From DASSKA01 sp963839365 (lineage in GTDB: Bacteria > Actinomycetota > Actinomycetes > Propionibacteriales > Nocardioidaceae): DNA of 64,000 bases. Made by a program: the position numbers and the translations under genes. Under the pieces are notes generated by a model, which was not told the origin of the DNA, did no database searches, and was given only the letters and a program-made list of their open reading frames with translations. Below are positions 7,977-16,374 of the stretch, in pieces (position 1 is the first letter of the stretch; each line of letters begins with the position of its first letter). The stretch covers positions 186,001 through 250,000 of the forward strand of contig CAWIUT010000010.1 of NCBI GenBank assembly GCA_963839365.1. Reading direction: 5' to 3'.

Positions 7977-9338
7977 GTGAGCACAGCCGCACAGACACCG
8001 GCCCACCCGTCGGTGCAGCCCCCGGGCCGGACGCCGGCCCCGTCGTCGGATCTGGCGTCGGCACCGCGGATCCGGCACGGCCGGGTCGCGATGGTCAGCC
8101 TGCACACCTCGCCGCTGGACCAGCCCGGCACCGGGGACGCCGGCGGGATGAACGTGTACGTCATCGAGCTCGCCAAGCGGCTCGCGGCACGCAACATCGC
8201 GGTGGAGATCTACACGCGGGCCACCTCCTCCTCGCTGCCGCCGACCATGGAGGCGTTCGCCGGGGTGACCGTGCACCACGTGCACGCCGGCCCGTTCGAG
8301 GGGCTCACCAAGGGCGAGCTGCCCGGCCAGCTGTGCGTGTTCGCGCGCGAGGTGCTGCGGGCGGAGGCGCGCCACGACCAGGGCTGGTACGACCTGGTGC
8401 ACTCCCACTACTGGCTCTCCGGCCAGGTGGGTGCGCTGGTCCGCGACCGGTGGGGCGTGCCGCTCGCGCACTCGATGCACACCATGGCCAAGGTGAAGAA
8501 CTCCTCGCTGGCCACCGGCGACGCCCCGGAGCCGGCCGCCCGGCTGATCGGGGAGGAGCAGGTCGTCGACGCTGCCGACATGCTCATCGCCAGCACCGAC
8601 CTGGAGGCCAAGCAGCTCATCGAGCTGTACGACGCCGATCCGGCGCGGGTGGAGGTCGTGCACCCCGGCGTGGACCTGGAGGTGTTCAAGCCGCGGGGCC
8701 AGCGCGACGCCCGCGCCCGCCTGGGTCTCCCGGCGGACGCGGTGGTGGCGATGTTCGCCGGCCGGATCCAGCCGCTGAAGGCCCCCGACGTGCTGCTGCG
8801 CGCGGTGGCCGTGCTGCTCGAACGGGACCCCTCGCTGCGGTCCCGGCTGGTCGTCCCGGTGGTCGGTGGACCGTCCGGGAGCGGGCTGGAGCACCCGGAG
8901 GCACTGGCCCAGCTGGCCGACGCGCTGGGCATCGCGGACGTGGTGCGGTTCGTGCCGCCGGTGGCGCAGTCGGCGCTCGTGGACTGGTACTGCGCGGCAA
9001 CGCTGGTCTGCGTCCCGTCGTACAACGAGAGCTTCGGGCTGGTCGCCGTGGAGGCGCAGGCGACCGGAACCCCGGTGGTGGCGGCCGCCGTCGGTGGGCT
9101 GACCACCGTGGTGCGGGACGGGGTGTCCGGGCTGCTGGTCGAGGGGCACCGCCCGGAGGACTACGCGCGGGCGATCGACCGGATCGCCTCGCAGCCGGAG
9201 CTGCGCTCGTCGATGTCGATGTCCGCCCGTGCGCAGGCCGCCCGGTTCGCCTGGGAGGTGACCGCGGACCGTACCCTCGAGGTCTACCGGATGGCCGCCC
9301 AGGCCATGCGCGACGACCTCGAAGGGATGCACGCGTGA
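7977..9338 (+). CDS. mshA: D-inositol-3-phosphate glycosyltransferase (mycothiol synthesis)
   Basis: GT4-family enzyme that joins UDP-GlcNAc to 1L-myo-inositol-1-phosphate, the first step of mycothiol synthesis. 453 residues from GTG 7977, which has GGAGG ten bases upstream; the first ~35 residues are a disordered Pro/Ala extension. Diagnostic segments are VSLHTSPLDQPGTGDAGGMN (inositol phosphate site), HSHYWLSG, the linker PGVDLEVFKP, and the C-terminal nucleotide-sugar motif ESFGLVAVEAQATGTPVVAA. The stop overlaps the start of ybjN (GTGA), giving a coupled pair. The mycothiol-dependent enzyme family member at 13.5 kb fits this thiol. Confidence 0.97.
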   Translation: MSTAAQTPAHPSVQPPGRTPAPSSDLASAPRIRHGRVAMVSLHTSPLDQPGTGDAGGMNVYVIELAKRLAARNIAVEIYTRATSSSLPPTMEAFAGVTVHHVHAGPFEGLTKGELPGQLCVFAREVLRAEARHDQGWYDLVHSHYWLSGQVGALVRDRWGVPLAHSMHTMAKVKNSSLATGDAPEPAARLIGEEQVVDAADMLIASTDLEAKQLIELYDADPARVEVVHPGVDLEVFKPRGQRDARARLGLPADAVVAMFAGRIQPLKAPDVLLRAVAVLLERDPSLRSRLVVPVVGGPSGSGLEHPEALAQLADALGIADVVRFVPPVAQSALVDWYCAATLVCVPSYNESFGLVAVEAQATGTPVVAAAVGGLTTVVRDGVSGLLVEGHRPEDYARAIDRIASQPELRSSMSMSARAQAARFAWEVTADRTLEVYRMAAQAMRDDLEGMHA

Positions 9339-9826
9339 GCGAGCGGGACACCGCGATCGCGACGATCCGCGCGGTGCTCGAGGACAGCGACCTGGACTGG
9401 CGCGAGCTGTCCGCGGGCGTGTTCACCGTGAACCTGCCCGGGGAGCGGAAGCTGCAGACCCCGTGCCGGCTCGACGTCGGCCCGCACGCGCTCGGCGTGC
9501 ACGCGTTCGTGTGCCGCCAGCCCGACGAGAACCACGAGCGGGTCTACCGCTGGCTCCTCGAGCGCAACCTGCGGCTGTTCGGGGTCGCCTTCGCCGTCGA
9601 CCAGACCGGCGACATCTACCTCGACGGCCGGCTGCCGCTGTCCTCGGTGACGCCGGAGGAGGTGGACCGGCTGCTCGGCGCGGTGCTGACCTACTCCGAC
9701 GAGTCGTTCAACACCATCCTCGAGCTCGGCTTCGCCACCTCGATCCGCCGCGAGTGGGAGTGGCGCAACGCCCGCGGCGAGTCGACTGCGAACCTCGAGG
9801 CTTTCCGCGGCTGGCTGTCCCGCTGA
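9335..9826 (+). CDS. YbjN-domain protein
   Basis: 163 residues starting with a GTG that overlaps the mshA stop, so probably translated by coupling. The sequence fits the YbjN/type III secretion chaperone-like fold common in actinobacteria: an alternating strand pattern with VHAFVCRQPDENHERVYRWL in the middle and a long C-terminal helix (ESFNTILELGFATSIRREWE). It has no catalytic motif and no membrane segment. Genes of this family often follow mshA in this phylum, but their role there is unknown to me. Confidence 0.85.
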   Translation: MSERDTAIATIRAVLEDSDLDWRELSAGVFTVNLPGERKLQTPCRLDVGPHALGVHAFVCRQPDENHERVYRWLLERNLRLFGVAFAVDQTGDIYLDGRLPLSSVTPEEVDRLLGAVLTYSDESFNTILELGFATSIRREWEWRNARGESTANLEAFRGWLSR

Positions 9827-9914
9827 CGCGCGGAAACGCCTGGCCGGATGAACCAGGTCCTCCCGGCTCGGGCCGCCGGCCCACGACCGACCGTGGCCAC
9901 CGGCTCCGCCTGGT

Positions 9915-10808
9915 TCACGTCGGCACCTCCTCGACGACCTTCGGCTTCGGGCGCCGGCGTGCGACCGCCACCCCGACCAGGCACAGCGCGCCGCCGACGT
10001 AGGCCAGCGCGGGCGGCGCCTCGCCCAGGAACAGCCAGCCCATCGCGATGGTCAGCGGCGGCACCAGGTACGTGGTGACGCCGAGGTTGCTGGCGCTCAT
10101 GTGGTTGAGCGCGTAGGCGTACGTCGTGAAGGCGATCGCGGTCGGGAACAGGCCCAGGTACACCAGCCAGGCCACGTCCCCGGCGGACGCCGAGCCCAGC
10201 TCGGGCACCAGCTGGCCGACGAACGGCAGGCAGGCGGCCGCGCCGACGGTGCAGGCGATCCAGGTGACCTCCAGCGCGGGCAGCCGCCCCACCAGCGGCT
10301 TCTGCAGGATCAGGCTGATCGAGTACGCCGCCGCCGCGACCAAGCAGAGCACCACACCCAGCAGGTCCCCGGTGCCCGGCGAGCCGGAGAACCCGATCAG
10401 CACCACCCCGCCGAGCGCCAGCAGCAGGCCGATGCCGAGCGCGACGGTCGGCCGCTCCCGCAGGAACACCGTGGCCAGCACCGCGATCAGCACCGGGGAG
10501 AGCTGGATCAGCATCGAGGCGGTGCCCGCGTCCACGTGCAGCTCGCCGGAGTTCAGCGCGACGTTGTACACGCCGTACCACAGCACGCCGATCGCGATCA
10601 GCGGCGACCAGTCCCGCCGCGCCGGCGCTCGGCCGCCGCGGCTCAGCAGGGCCACGCCCAGCCCGACCGAGCCGACCACCAGCCGGCCCAGGGACAGCGC
10701 GCCGGGGGAGAACACCCGATCCAGGTGCCGGATGGCCACGAACGCCGAGGACCACAGCAGCAGGGTGGTGGCGACCGCGGCCAGCGGCCGCCAGCCCGGG
10801 GAGCTCAT
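9915..10808 (-). CDS. DMT superfamily permease with EamA domains
   Basis: 297 residues with ten predicted membrane helices in two EamA repeats. The first repeat starts TTLLLWSSAFVAIRHLDRVFS and the second starts around LLGVVLCLVAAAAYSISLIL. LVYLGLFPTAIAFTTYAYAL is a typical end of the second repeat. Proteins of this family export metabolites or amino acids; no substrate is evident here. It is a single gene on the reverse strand between ybjN (convergent) and the regX3-senX3 pair upstream. Confidence 0.9.
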   Translation of the reverse strand: MSSPGWRPLAAVATTLLLWSSAFVAIRHLDRVFSPGALSLGRLVVGSVGLGVALLSRGGRAPARRDWSPLIAIGVLWYGVYNVALNSGELHVDAGTASMLIQLSPVLIAVLATVFLRERPTVALGIGLLLALGGVVLIGFSGSPGTGDLLGVVLCLVAAAAYSISLILQKPLVGRLPALEVTWIACTVGAAACLPFVGQLVPELGSASAGDVAWLVYLGLFPTAIAFTTYAYALNHMSASNLGVTTYLVPPLTIAMGWLFLGEAPPALAYVGGALCLVGVAVARRRPKPKVVEEVPT

Positions 10809-10869
10809 GGGCTCACCCTAAGCGGGGGACGGTTCGGCCCTTCCCGAACCGTGGCCCACCGGGGCCGGG

Positions 10870-11550
10870 TCAGCGCGGGTCGAACTTGTAGCCCAGGCCA
10901 CGGACGGTGACCAGGTACGACGGAGCCGCCGGGTCCGGCTCGAGCTTGGCCCGCAGCCGCTTCACGTGCACGTCGAGGGTCTTGGTGTCCCCGACGTAGT
11001 TCGAGCCCCACACCCGGTCGATGAGCTGGCCGCGGGTCAGCACCCGCCCGGTGTTGCGCAGGAACATCTCCAGCAGCTCGAACTCCTTCAGCGGCAGCCG
11101 GACGTCCTCGCCGTGCACCGACACGGTGTGCCGCTCCACGTCCATCCGCACCGGCCCGGCCTCCAGCGCGGCGGAGGCGGGCTCCGGCTCGACGCCGCGT
11201 CGCAGCACCGCGCGGATCCGGGCGACCAGCTCGCGCGGCGAGTAAGGCTTGGTCACGTAGTCGTCGGCGCCGAGCTCCAGGCCGACCACCTTGTCGATCT
11301 CGCTGTCCTTGGCGCTGACCATGATCACCGGCACGCTCGACGTCGCGCGGATCTGCCGGCACACCTCGGTGCCGGGCAGCCCGGGCAGCATCAGGTCCAG
11401 CAGCACGATGTCCGCGCCGTTGTGCTCGAACTCGGTCATCGCGTCCGGGCCGGTGGCCGCCAGCGCGACCTCGAAGCCCTCCTTGCGCAGCATGTACTCC
11501 AGCGCGTCGCTGTAGCTCTCCTCGTCCTCCACGACGAGCACCCGGGTCAC
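10870..11550 (-). CDS. regX3: Response regulator RegX3-like
   Basis: 226-residue OmpR-class regulator. The receiver domain has the acidic pocket (VVEDEES), phospho-acceptor Asp in IVLLDLMLPG, switch Thr/Ser (VSAKDS) and Lys (DYVTKPYSPREL). The C-terminal winged helix ends GDTKTLDVHVKRLRAKLE and VRGLGYKFD. Its start overlaps the kinase stop (ATGA), so the two are co-translated. The neighbouring phoU and the PHO box upstream of the kinase mark this as the phosphate-responsive RegX3/PhoP system. An autoregulatory site is likely at the PHO box. Confidence 0.95.
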   Translation of the reverse strand: MTRVLVVEDEESYSDALEYMLRKEGFEVALAATGPDAMTEFEHNGADIVLLDLMLPGLPGTEVCRQIRATSSVPVIMVSAKDSEIDKVVGLELGADDYVTKPYSPRELVARIRAVLRRGVEPEPASAALEAGPVRMDVERHTVSVHGEDVRLPLKEFELLEMFLRNTGRVLTRGQLIDRVWGSNYVGDTKTLDVHVKRLRAKLEPDPAAPSYLVTVRGLGYKFDPR

Positions 11551-12698
11551 GGCAACGTCTCCTTCTGGGGTTGGTGCGTGGGGCCGGCGTCCGTCGTACG
11601 ACGGGGGAGCCGCATCGTGAACGTCGACCCCTGCCCCTCGACCGACCAGACCCGGACCTCACCGCCGTGGGAGGCGGCCACGTGCTTGACGATGGACAGT
11701 CCCAGCCCGTTCCCGCCGGTGGAGCGGTGCCGTGCCGGGTCCACCCGGTAGAACCGTTCGAAGATCCGGTCCATCTCCTCTGCCGGGATGCCGATCCCCT
11801 GGTCGGTGACCGACAGCTCCAGCATCGACCCGTCGGGACGGGCGGCGACGACCACGGTGCTGCGCTCGGGGGAGTAGCTGACCGCGTTGGCGACCAGGTT
11901 GCTCAGCGCCAGCGCGATCTCGTCCGCGCCGCCGAGCGCGACGAGCCCACCCGGCCCGTCGCGGACCACGGTGATGTCCTTGGCCTGGGCGTCGATCTCG
12001 TTCTGGTCCACCGCCCGGGCGACCACCTCGTCGACGTCGACGGGCGCCTGGTCCTGGAGCGGGTCGTCGATCTGCAGCCGGGACAGCTCGATGATCTGCT
12101 GCACCAGCCGGGACAGCCGGCCGCCCTCGGTCTGCATCCGGCCGGCGAACCGGGCCACCGCCTCGGGGTCGTCGGCGCCCTCGAGCACCGCCTCGGCGAG
12201 CAGCTGGATCGCACCCACCGGGGTCTTCAGCTCGTGGGACACGTTCGCGACGAAGTCCCGGCGGATCGCCTCCACCCGACGCTCCCGGGTCCGGTCGTCT
12301 GCCAGCACGAGCACCAGCCGGCTGCTCAGCGGGGCGACCCGGGCGTCCACGTACGCTCCGCCCAGCACCAGCTCGGTGTCGCGGATCTGCCCGTCGCGCC
12401 GTACCGCCCGGACCAGCTCGGAGAGCTCCTGCACCGCGAGGTCCCGGCCGCGGACCAGCTGCAGGGCGTACGCGGGAGCCGAGGCCTTCAGCACGGTGTC
12501 GTCCTCGCCGACCACCAGCGCGCTGGAGCGGAGCACCCCCAGCACGGTCGCCACGCCGGAGGGCAGCACCGGCGGCTGGGGGTCCGGCTCGACCCGCAGC
12601 TGCCGCTCGCTGACCCGCCACGCAAGCACCACGCCCGCGCCGAGCACGGCGCCGAGCAGGGCGAACAGGAGGGCCTGCGTGGTCGGGTCCACGGCCAC
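11547..12698 (-). CDS. senX3: Sensor histidine kinase SenX3-like
   Basis: 383 residues. A single N-terminal membrane helix (LLFALLGAVLGAGVVLAW) anchors the protein, followed by a PAS-like region (about 45-140), the HisKA helix with phospho-acceptor His in NVSHELKTPVGAIQLL, and a complete HATPase domain with N box (NLVANAVSYS), G1 (DQGIGIP), F box (FERFYR) and G2 (GGNGLGLSIVK). Lack of a large extracellular sensor fits SenX3, which reads phosphate status together with PhoU and the Pst transporter. It diverges from phoU across a 140-base region that contains a PHO box. Confidence 0.94.
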   Translation of the reverse strand: MAVDPTTQALLFALLGAVLGAGVVLAWRVSERQLRVEPDPQPPVLPSGVATVLGVLRSSALVVGEDDTVLKASAPAYALQLVRGRDLAVQELSELVRAVRRDGQIRDTELVLGGAYVDARVAPLSSRLVLVLADDRTRERRVEAIRRDFVANVSHELKTPVGAIQLLAEAVLEGADDPEAVARFAGRMQTEGGRLSRLVQQIIELSRLQIDDPLQDQAPVDVDEVVARAVDQNEIDAQAKDITVVRDGPGGLVALGGADEIALALSNLVANAVSYSPERSTVVVAARPDGSMLELSVTDQGIGIPAEEMDRIFERFYRVDPARHRSTGGNGLGLSIVKHVAASHGGEVRVWSVEGQGSTFTMRLPRRTTDAGPTHQPQKETLP

Positions 12699-12764
12699 GA
12701 TCGTACGGGCAGAACGGTCCGGTGGCCGCCTGGCCGGGGCCGGAGGCGCGCCGGACAGCGCGGG

Positions 12765-12797
12765 GTTCGTCCGTTGTTCACCGCGCGTTCACGGGGC
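12765..12797 (+). promoter_or_regulatory. PHO box (three 11-bp direct repeats)
   Basis: Three adjacent 11-bp units, GTTCGTCCGTT, GTTCACCGCGC and GTTCACGGGGC, match the actinobacterial PhoP/RegX3 binding pattern of direct repeats beginning G(T/G)TCA. The site lies between the divergent senX3 and phoU genes, just upstream of a TAGATT -10 element (12825-12830) whose predicted transcript start falls on the phoU ATG. Confidence 0.8.
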
Positions 12798-12824
12798 GTC
12801 GTCGTCTGCCTCACCTGGAGGGCC

Positions 12825-12830
12825 TAGATT
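12825..12830 (+). promoter_or_regulatory. -10 element of phoU promoter, probably leaderless transcript
   Basis: TAGATT followed by eight bases and the phoU ATG at 12839. There is no Shine-Dalgarno in the gap, so transcription probably starts at or beside the ATG. No good -35 is seen, as expected for an activated promoter; the PHO box ends 27 bases upstream of this -10. Confidence 0.55.
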
Positions 12831-12838
12831 GCTTGATT

Positions 12839-13495
12839 ATGCGTGAGGCCTACTTCGACCAGCTGAACTCGATCATCGACGACCTGGTTTCCATGACCAA
12901 CGACGTCCGGGAGTCCGTCGGGCTTGCCAGCAGGGCGCTGCTGGAGGCCGACGTCGACCTGGCGGAGCAGGTGATCTCCGCCGACGCGGACATCGACCGC
13001 GCCCGGGAACGGGTGGAGGAACGTGCCTTCGAGCTCCTCGCCCTCCAGCAGCCGGTGGCGCGCGACCTGCGGATGCTGGTCGCCGCGCTGCGGATGGTGG
13101 CCGACCTGGAGCGGATGGGCGACCTGTCCGTGCACGTGGCCAAGGTGGCCCGCCGCCGGGTGCCGGACGTGGCGGTGCCCGACGAGCTCACGCCGACGAT
13201 GACCCGGATGTCCGAAGTCGCCGCGGAGATGATCGGCACGGTCGCCGGCATCATCGCCGACCGCGACGTCGACGGGGCCCGCCGGCTGGAGAAGGCCGAC
13301 GACGAGATGGACCAGCTGCGCCGGTCGTCGTTCCGGATCACTCTGGTGGACTCCTGGCCCTACGGCGTGGAGCCGGCGGTCGACGTCGCCCTGCTGGGCC
13401 GGTACTACGAGCGGATCGCGGACCACGCGGTGTCGCTGGCCCGCCGGGTGGTCTACCTGGTCACCGGGGAGAACCCGGTCGCGGTCGAGGCGTAG
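12839..13495 (+). CDS. phoU: Phosphate signalling protein PhoU
   Basis: 218 residues forming two three-helix PhoU repeats, each with a metal-binding type motif (DIDRARERVEERAFELL with ALRMVADLERMGD in the first; ADDEMDQLRR with RYYERIADHAVSLARR in the second). PhoU passes phosphate sufficiency from the Pst transporter to the SenX3-type kinase and so represses the Pho regulon. The ATG has no ribosome binding site and sits eight bases after a -10 hexamer, which suggests a leaderless mRNA. The PHO box upstream indicates control by the divergent regX3-senX3 system. The stop is 16 bases before the next gene. Confidence 0.96.
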   Translation: MREAYFDQLNSIIDDLVSMTNDVRESVGLASRALLEADVDLAEQVISADADIDRARERVEERAFELLALQQPVARDLRMLVAALRMVADLERMGDLSVHVAKVARRRVPDVAVPDELTPTMTRMSEVAAEMIGTVAGIIADRDVDGARRLEKADDEMDQLRRSSFRITLVDSWPYGVEPAVDVALLGRYYERIADHAVSLARRVVYLVTGENPVAVEA

Positions 13496-13511
13496 GTGAC
13501 ACGATGAGGTC

Positions 13512-14282
13512 GTGGACCTGAGCACGCGCACCGGGCTGGACTTCATCGCGGAGTTCCGCAACGCCGCGCAGCAGTTCGCCGCGGCGGTCGCGGAGACCAG
13601 CCCGCGGTCGCCGGTCCCGGGGTGCCCGGACTGGTCGACGTACGACGTCGTGGCGCACCTGGGCAACACCCATGCCTGGGCCGCCACCATCGTGGAGACC
13701 GGCCGGGCGGCCGAGAAGCTGAACGACCAGCCGGACTCGCGCCGGGCGCGGGCGATGAGCGCGTGGTACGCCGCCAAGGCCGAGGACCTCTACCGGGTGC
13801 TGCAGGCCGCGGACCCGACCGCGGACTGCTGGAACTTCACCGGCCGGGACCTGAACCCGCGGTTCTGGTCCCGCCGCCAGACCCACGAGACCCTGGTGCA
13901 CCTCGTCGACGTGGTTCAGGCAGCCGGGCGCACGGCGCAGCTGCCGGAGCGGGTCTGCGCTGACGGGGTCGCCGAGGTGCTGTCGGTGATGATGCCGCGG
14001 TCCTACCAGCGCGGCTATCGCGTCGAGCTCACCGCCCCGTTGTGCCTGCGCACCCCGGACGGGGAGCACTCCTGGACGCTGCTGCCGCACGGCGACCGGC
14101 CGCCCGCCGTGCGCCCCGGCCCGCCGGAAGGCGTCGAGCCGGGGACCGACCTCGTCGAGGGCACCGCCGCCACGCTGCTGTGCCTGCTGTGGCGGCGGCT
14201 CGCCCCCGACGACCCGACCGTGTCCTGCGTCGGCGACACCGACCGGATCGGCGCGTTCTTCACCTCACCGGTGACCCCCTGA
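13512..14282 (+). CDS. Maleylpyruvate isomerase family mycothiol-dependent enzyme
   Basis: 256 residues from GTG 13512. The N-terminal DinB-like four-helix domain carries the metal-binding pattern: His in VVAHLGNTHAWA, and His/Glu/His in RRQTHETLVHLVD. A C-terminal sterol-carrier-like domain (RVELTAPLCLRTPDGEHSWTL and later GTAATLLCLLWRRL) completes the family architecture. Relatives use mycothiol as cofactor; most members have no known substrate. The GVEPGTDLVEGTAATLL segment is typical of the uncharacterised actinobacterial branch rather than of gentisate-pathway enzymes. It follows phoU closely and may share its transcript. Confidence 0.88.
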   Translation: MDLSTRTGLDFIAEFRNAAQQFAAAVAETSPRSPVPGCPDWSTYDVVAHLGNTHAWAATIVETGRAAEKLNDQPDSRRARAMSAWYAAKAEDLYRVLQAADPTADCWNFTGRDLNPRFWSRRQTHETLVHLVDVVQAAGRTAQLPERVCADGVAEVLSVMMPRSYQRGYRVELTAPLCLRTPDGEHSWTLLPHGDRPPAVRPGPPEGVEPGTDLVEGTAATLLCLLWRRLAPDDPTVSCVGDTDRIGAFFTSPVTP

Positions 14283-14327
14283 TCGTCCGGGCCGGCCGGG
14301 TGGCGGCAGCCGCCGGGCGTCTGAGCG

Positions 14328-14918
14328 TCAGTAGCCGCCGTAGCCACCACCCCCGCCGGAACCGCCGGAACCGCCGGAGCTTCCCGAGCTGCTGCCCTTG
14401 ATCACGTGGCCGGACGGAGACACCGCCCACCAGAGCCCGCCGAACCCGTTGAAGCCCTGGCCGTTCACGTTGCCCGGAGCGTGGTCCCCGACGTAGGTGT
14501 AGAGGGGCATGCCGTTGATGGTGGCGATCGGCGAGCCGGTCGGGGTCTTCGTGCTGCCTAGCTTGCCCGTCACGCCGGATGCCTTCATCCCCGCTGACTG
14601 GGGTTTCACCGCCGGCCAGTAGTGCAGGCAGGCGGCGTTGCAGTTCGACTTGTTCATCTTGTCCACGGCGAACATGTACACCGTGAACCCCTTGGGGTCG
14701 ACGAGCACCTTGCCGAGGGACGTCGTGGCGGCGTGGATGCCGCCCTGGCCGGTGGCCGCTGCGTTGGCGCCGCTGGCCGAGCCGCCGGCGCCGCCGGTGC
14801 TGGACGTGCCGCAGGCGGCCAGGGCCAGGCCTGCGCCGGCGAGCACGGTGACCGTCAGGCCGGCGCGGGCGATCTGGTTTCGGCCCGTCGTGGGCCGGGT
14901 GATGGTGGGCCGTCTCAT
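14328..14918 (-). CDS. Lipoprotein with COG4315-type repeats
   Basis: 196 residues. The signal peptide ends in the lipobox LAAC (Cys about residue 36), so the protein is lipid-anchored. The mature part has two of the roughly 45-residue repeats typical of COG4315/secreted repeat proteins: LGKVLVDPKGFTVYMFAVD with CNAACLHYWPAV, then INGMPLYTYVGDHAPGNVNG with GGLWWAVSPSG. These occur widely in actinobacteria without a known function. The C-terminal 23 residues are Gly/Ser-rich and end in a Tyr. It is convergent with the MDMPI gene. Confidence 0.88.
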   Translation of the reverse strand: MRRPTITRPTTGRNQIARAGLTVTVLAGAGLALAACGTSSTGGAGGSASGANAAATGQGGIHAATTSLGKVLVDPKGFTVYMFAVDKMNKSNCNAACLHYWPAVKPQSAGMKASGVTGKLGSTKTPTGSPIATINGMPLYTYVGDHAPGNVNGQGFNGFGGLWWAVSPSGHVIKGSSSGSSGGSGGSGGGGGYGGY

Positions 14919-15002
14919 CGCGGGCCTCCTCTTGTTGTCTCACAGACTCACACGGAGGCGCGTGGTGTCCGGTTCAACGACCGGACCGGTGGTACGGCGG
15001 GG

Positions 15003-15758
15003 TCAGCGGCCCTGGCTGGCGACCGAGGCGATCGCCTCCTTGGCGGCCTCGGGGTCGAGGTACTCCCCGCCACCGACCGGGTGCATGTGCTCGTCGAGCC
15101 GGTAGACCAGCGGGATGCCGGTGGGGATGTTCAGGCCCACGACGTCCTCGGGGCTCATGCCGTCGAGGTGCTTGACCAGGGCGCGCAGCGAGTTGCCGTG
15201 CGCGGCCACGCAGACGGTGCGGCCGATGCGCAGGTCGGGCACGACCGCGTCGTACCAGTAGGGCAGCATCCGCGCCACCACGTCGGCCAGGCACTCGGTG
15301 CGCGGCATCAGCTCGTCGGGCAGGTCGGCGTACCGTGCGTCGCCGACCTGGGTGTACTCGTCGGTGTCCTCGATCGGGGGCGGCGGGGTGTCGTAGGAGC
15401 GGCGCCAGGCCATGAACTGCTCCTCGCCGTACTCCTCGCGGACCGCCTTCTTGTCCTTGCCCTGCAGGGCGCCGTAGTGCCGCTCGTTGAGCCGCCAGCT
15501 GCGCCGTACCGGGATCCAGTGCCGCTCGCAGACGTCGAGGGTGAGGTGCGCGGTGGTGATCGCACGGCGCAGCACCGAGGTGTGCAGCACGTCGGGCAGC
15601 AGCCCCGTGTCCGCGATCAGCTCGCCGGCGCGCACCGCCTCGGCCCGGCCCGCCTCGGTCAGCGGCACGTCCACCCAGCCGGTGAACAGGTTCTTGGCGT
15701 TCCAGTCGCTCTCGCCGTGGCGGAGCAGCACGAGTGTGTACGGCGCGGCGGCGCTCAT
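15003..15758 (-). CDS. gpmA: 2,3-bisphosphoglycerate-dependent phosphoglycerate mutase
   Basis: 251-residue glycolytic enzyme interconverting 3- and 2-phosphoglycerate. The phospho-histidine motif LLRHGESDWN is at residue 12, followed by LFTGWVDVPL, RRSWRLNERHYGALQG and the second catalytic His in VAAHGNSLRALVKHL. The C-terminus (NIPTGIPLVYRLDEHM) is standard. The length matches the actinobacterial family. The lipoprotein gene upstream on the same strand ends 12 bases before it, so the two may be co-transcribed. Confidence 0.97.
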   Translation of the reverse strand: MSAAAPYTLVLLRHGESDWNAKNLFTGWVDVPLTEAGRAEAVRAGELIADTGLLPDVLHTSVLRRAITTAHLTLDVCERHWIPVRRSWRLNERHYGALQGKDKKAVREEYGEEQFMAWRRSYDTPPPPIEDTDEYTQVGDARYADLPDELMPRTECLADVVARMLPYWYDAVVPDLRIGRTVCVAAHGNSLRALVKHLDGMSPEDVVGLNIPTGIPLVYRLDEHMHPVGGGEYLDPEAAKEAIASVASQGR

Positions 15759-15770
15759 GTCATCCCCCTG

Positions 15771-16271
15771 TCAGGAGCTGGACTTGCCGGACGGCAGCGG
15801 GACGTTCTGCAGCCCGTTGTACGGCGTGACCACCGGGATGTACTCGGTGATCGACTTGGCGTACTTGAAGTTGAAGGTCACCCAGACGAACGAGCCGGGC
15901 ACCAGCTGGCTGCCGGACACCTGCACGTTGCCCTTGTCGGCCAGCTGGAAGGTCCCGTTGCCCGGGATGGTGATCGGAGCGCCCTTGGTCTGCACGGACA
16001 GGGAGCTGTCCTGCTTGGCGCCGGTGACCCCGGTGAGCTGGTCGGCCCGGTGCTGGTTGTTGTTGACCAGCCCGGCGACCAGGGTGCCGCTGCCGCCGTT
16101 GCGCGTGACCACCAGCGTGTCGAGCACGTCGACCTGGCCGGTGCGGTTGCTGACCCCGATCGTCGGCGTGTAGGCCTGGTTGGTCTGCGGGGCGAAGGAG
16201 CAGCCGGCGGCCAGGGGTGCGGCCAGCACGGCAGCCGCGGCTGCGATGCTGCGACGGAGTGTCACGTTCAC
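15771..16271 (-). CDS. LpqE-like lipoprotein
   Basis: 166 residues with a lipoprotein signal (PLAAGCSF, Cys at about residue 24). The mature domain is mostly beta strands: TIGVSNRTGQVDVLDTLVVT, GSGTLVAGLVNNN, then SFVWVTFNF near the end. It resembles mycobacterial LpqE and the wider PCuAC-like group, and LpqE lies beside carD in mycobacteria, which agrees with the position here next to the carD-ispD region. No Met/His copper-binding cluster is visible, so a copper role is doubtful. It lies just upstream of gpmA on the same strand. Confidence 0.75.
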   Translation of the reverse strand: MNVTLRRSIAAAAAVLAAPLAAGCSFAPQTNQAYTPTIGVSNRTGQVDVLDTLVVTRNGGSGTLVAGLVNNNQHRADQLTGVTGAKQDSSLSVQTKGAPITIPGNGTFQLADKGNVQVSGSQLVPGSFVWVTFNFKYAKSITEYIPVVTPYNGLQNVPLPSGKSSS

Positions 16272-16374
16272 GGCTCGGTTCGATCCTCTCGATACGCGGC
16301 GACGGCTGCGTGCCGGCGAGCAGCATGCGGGCAGGCGGGAAGTTCGCGGCTGAGTCTAGCGACCGGCGACCCGG

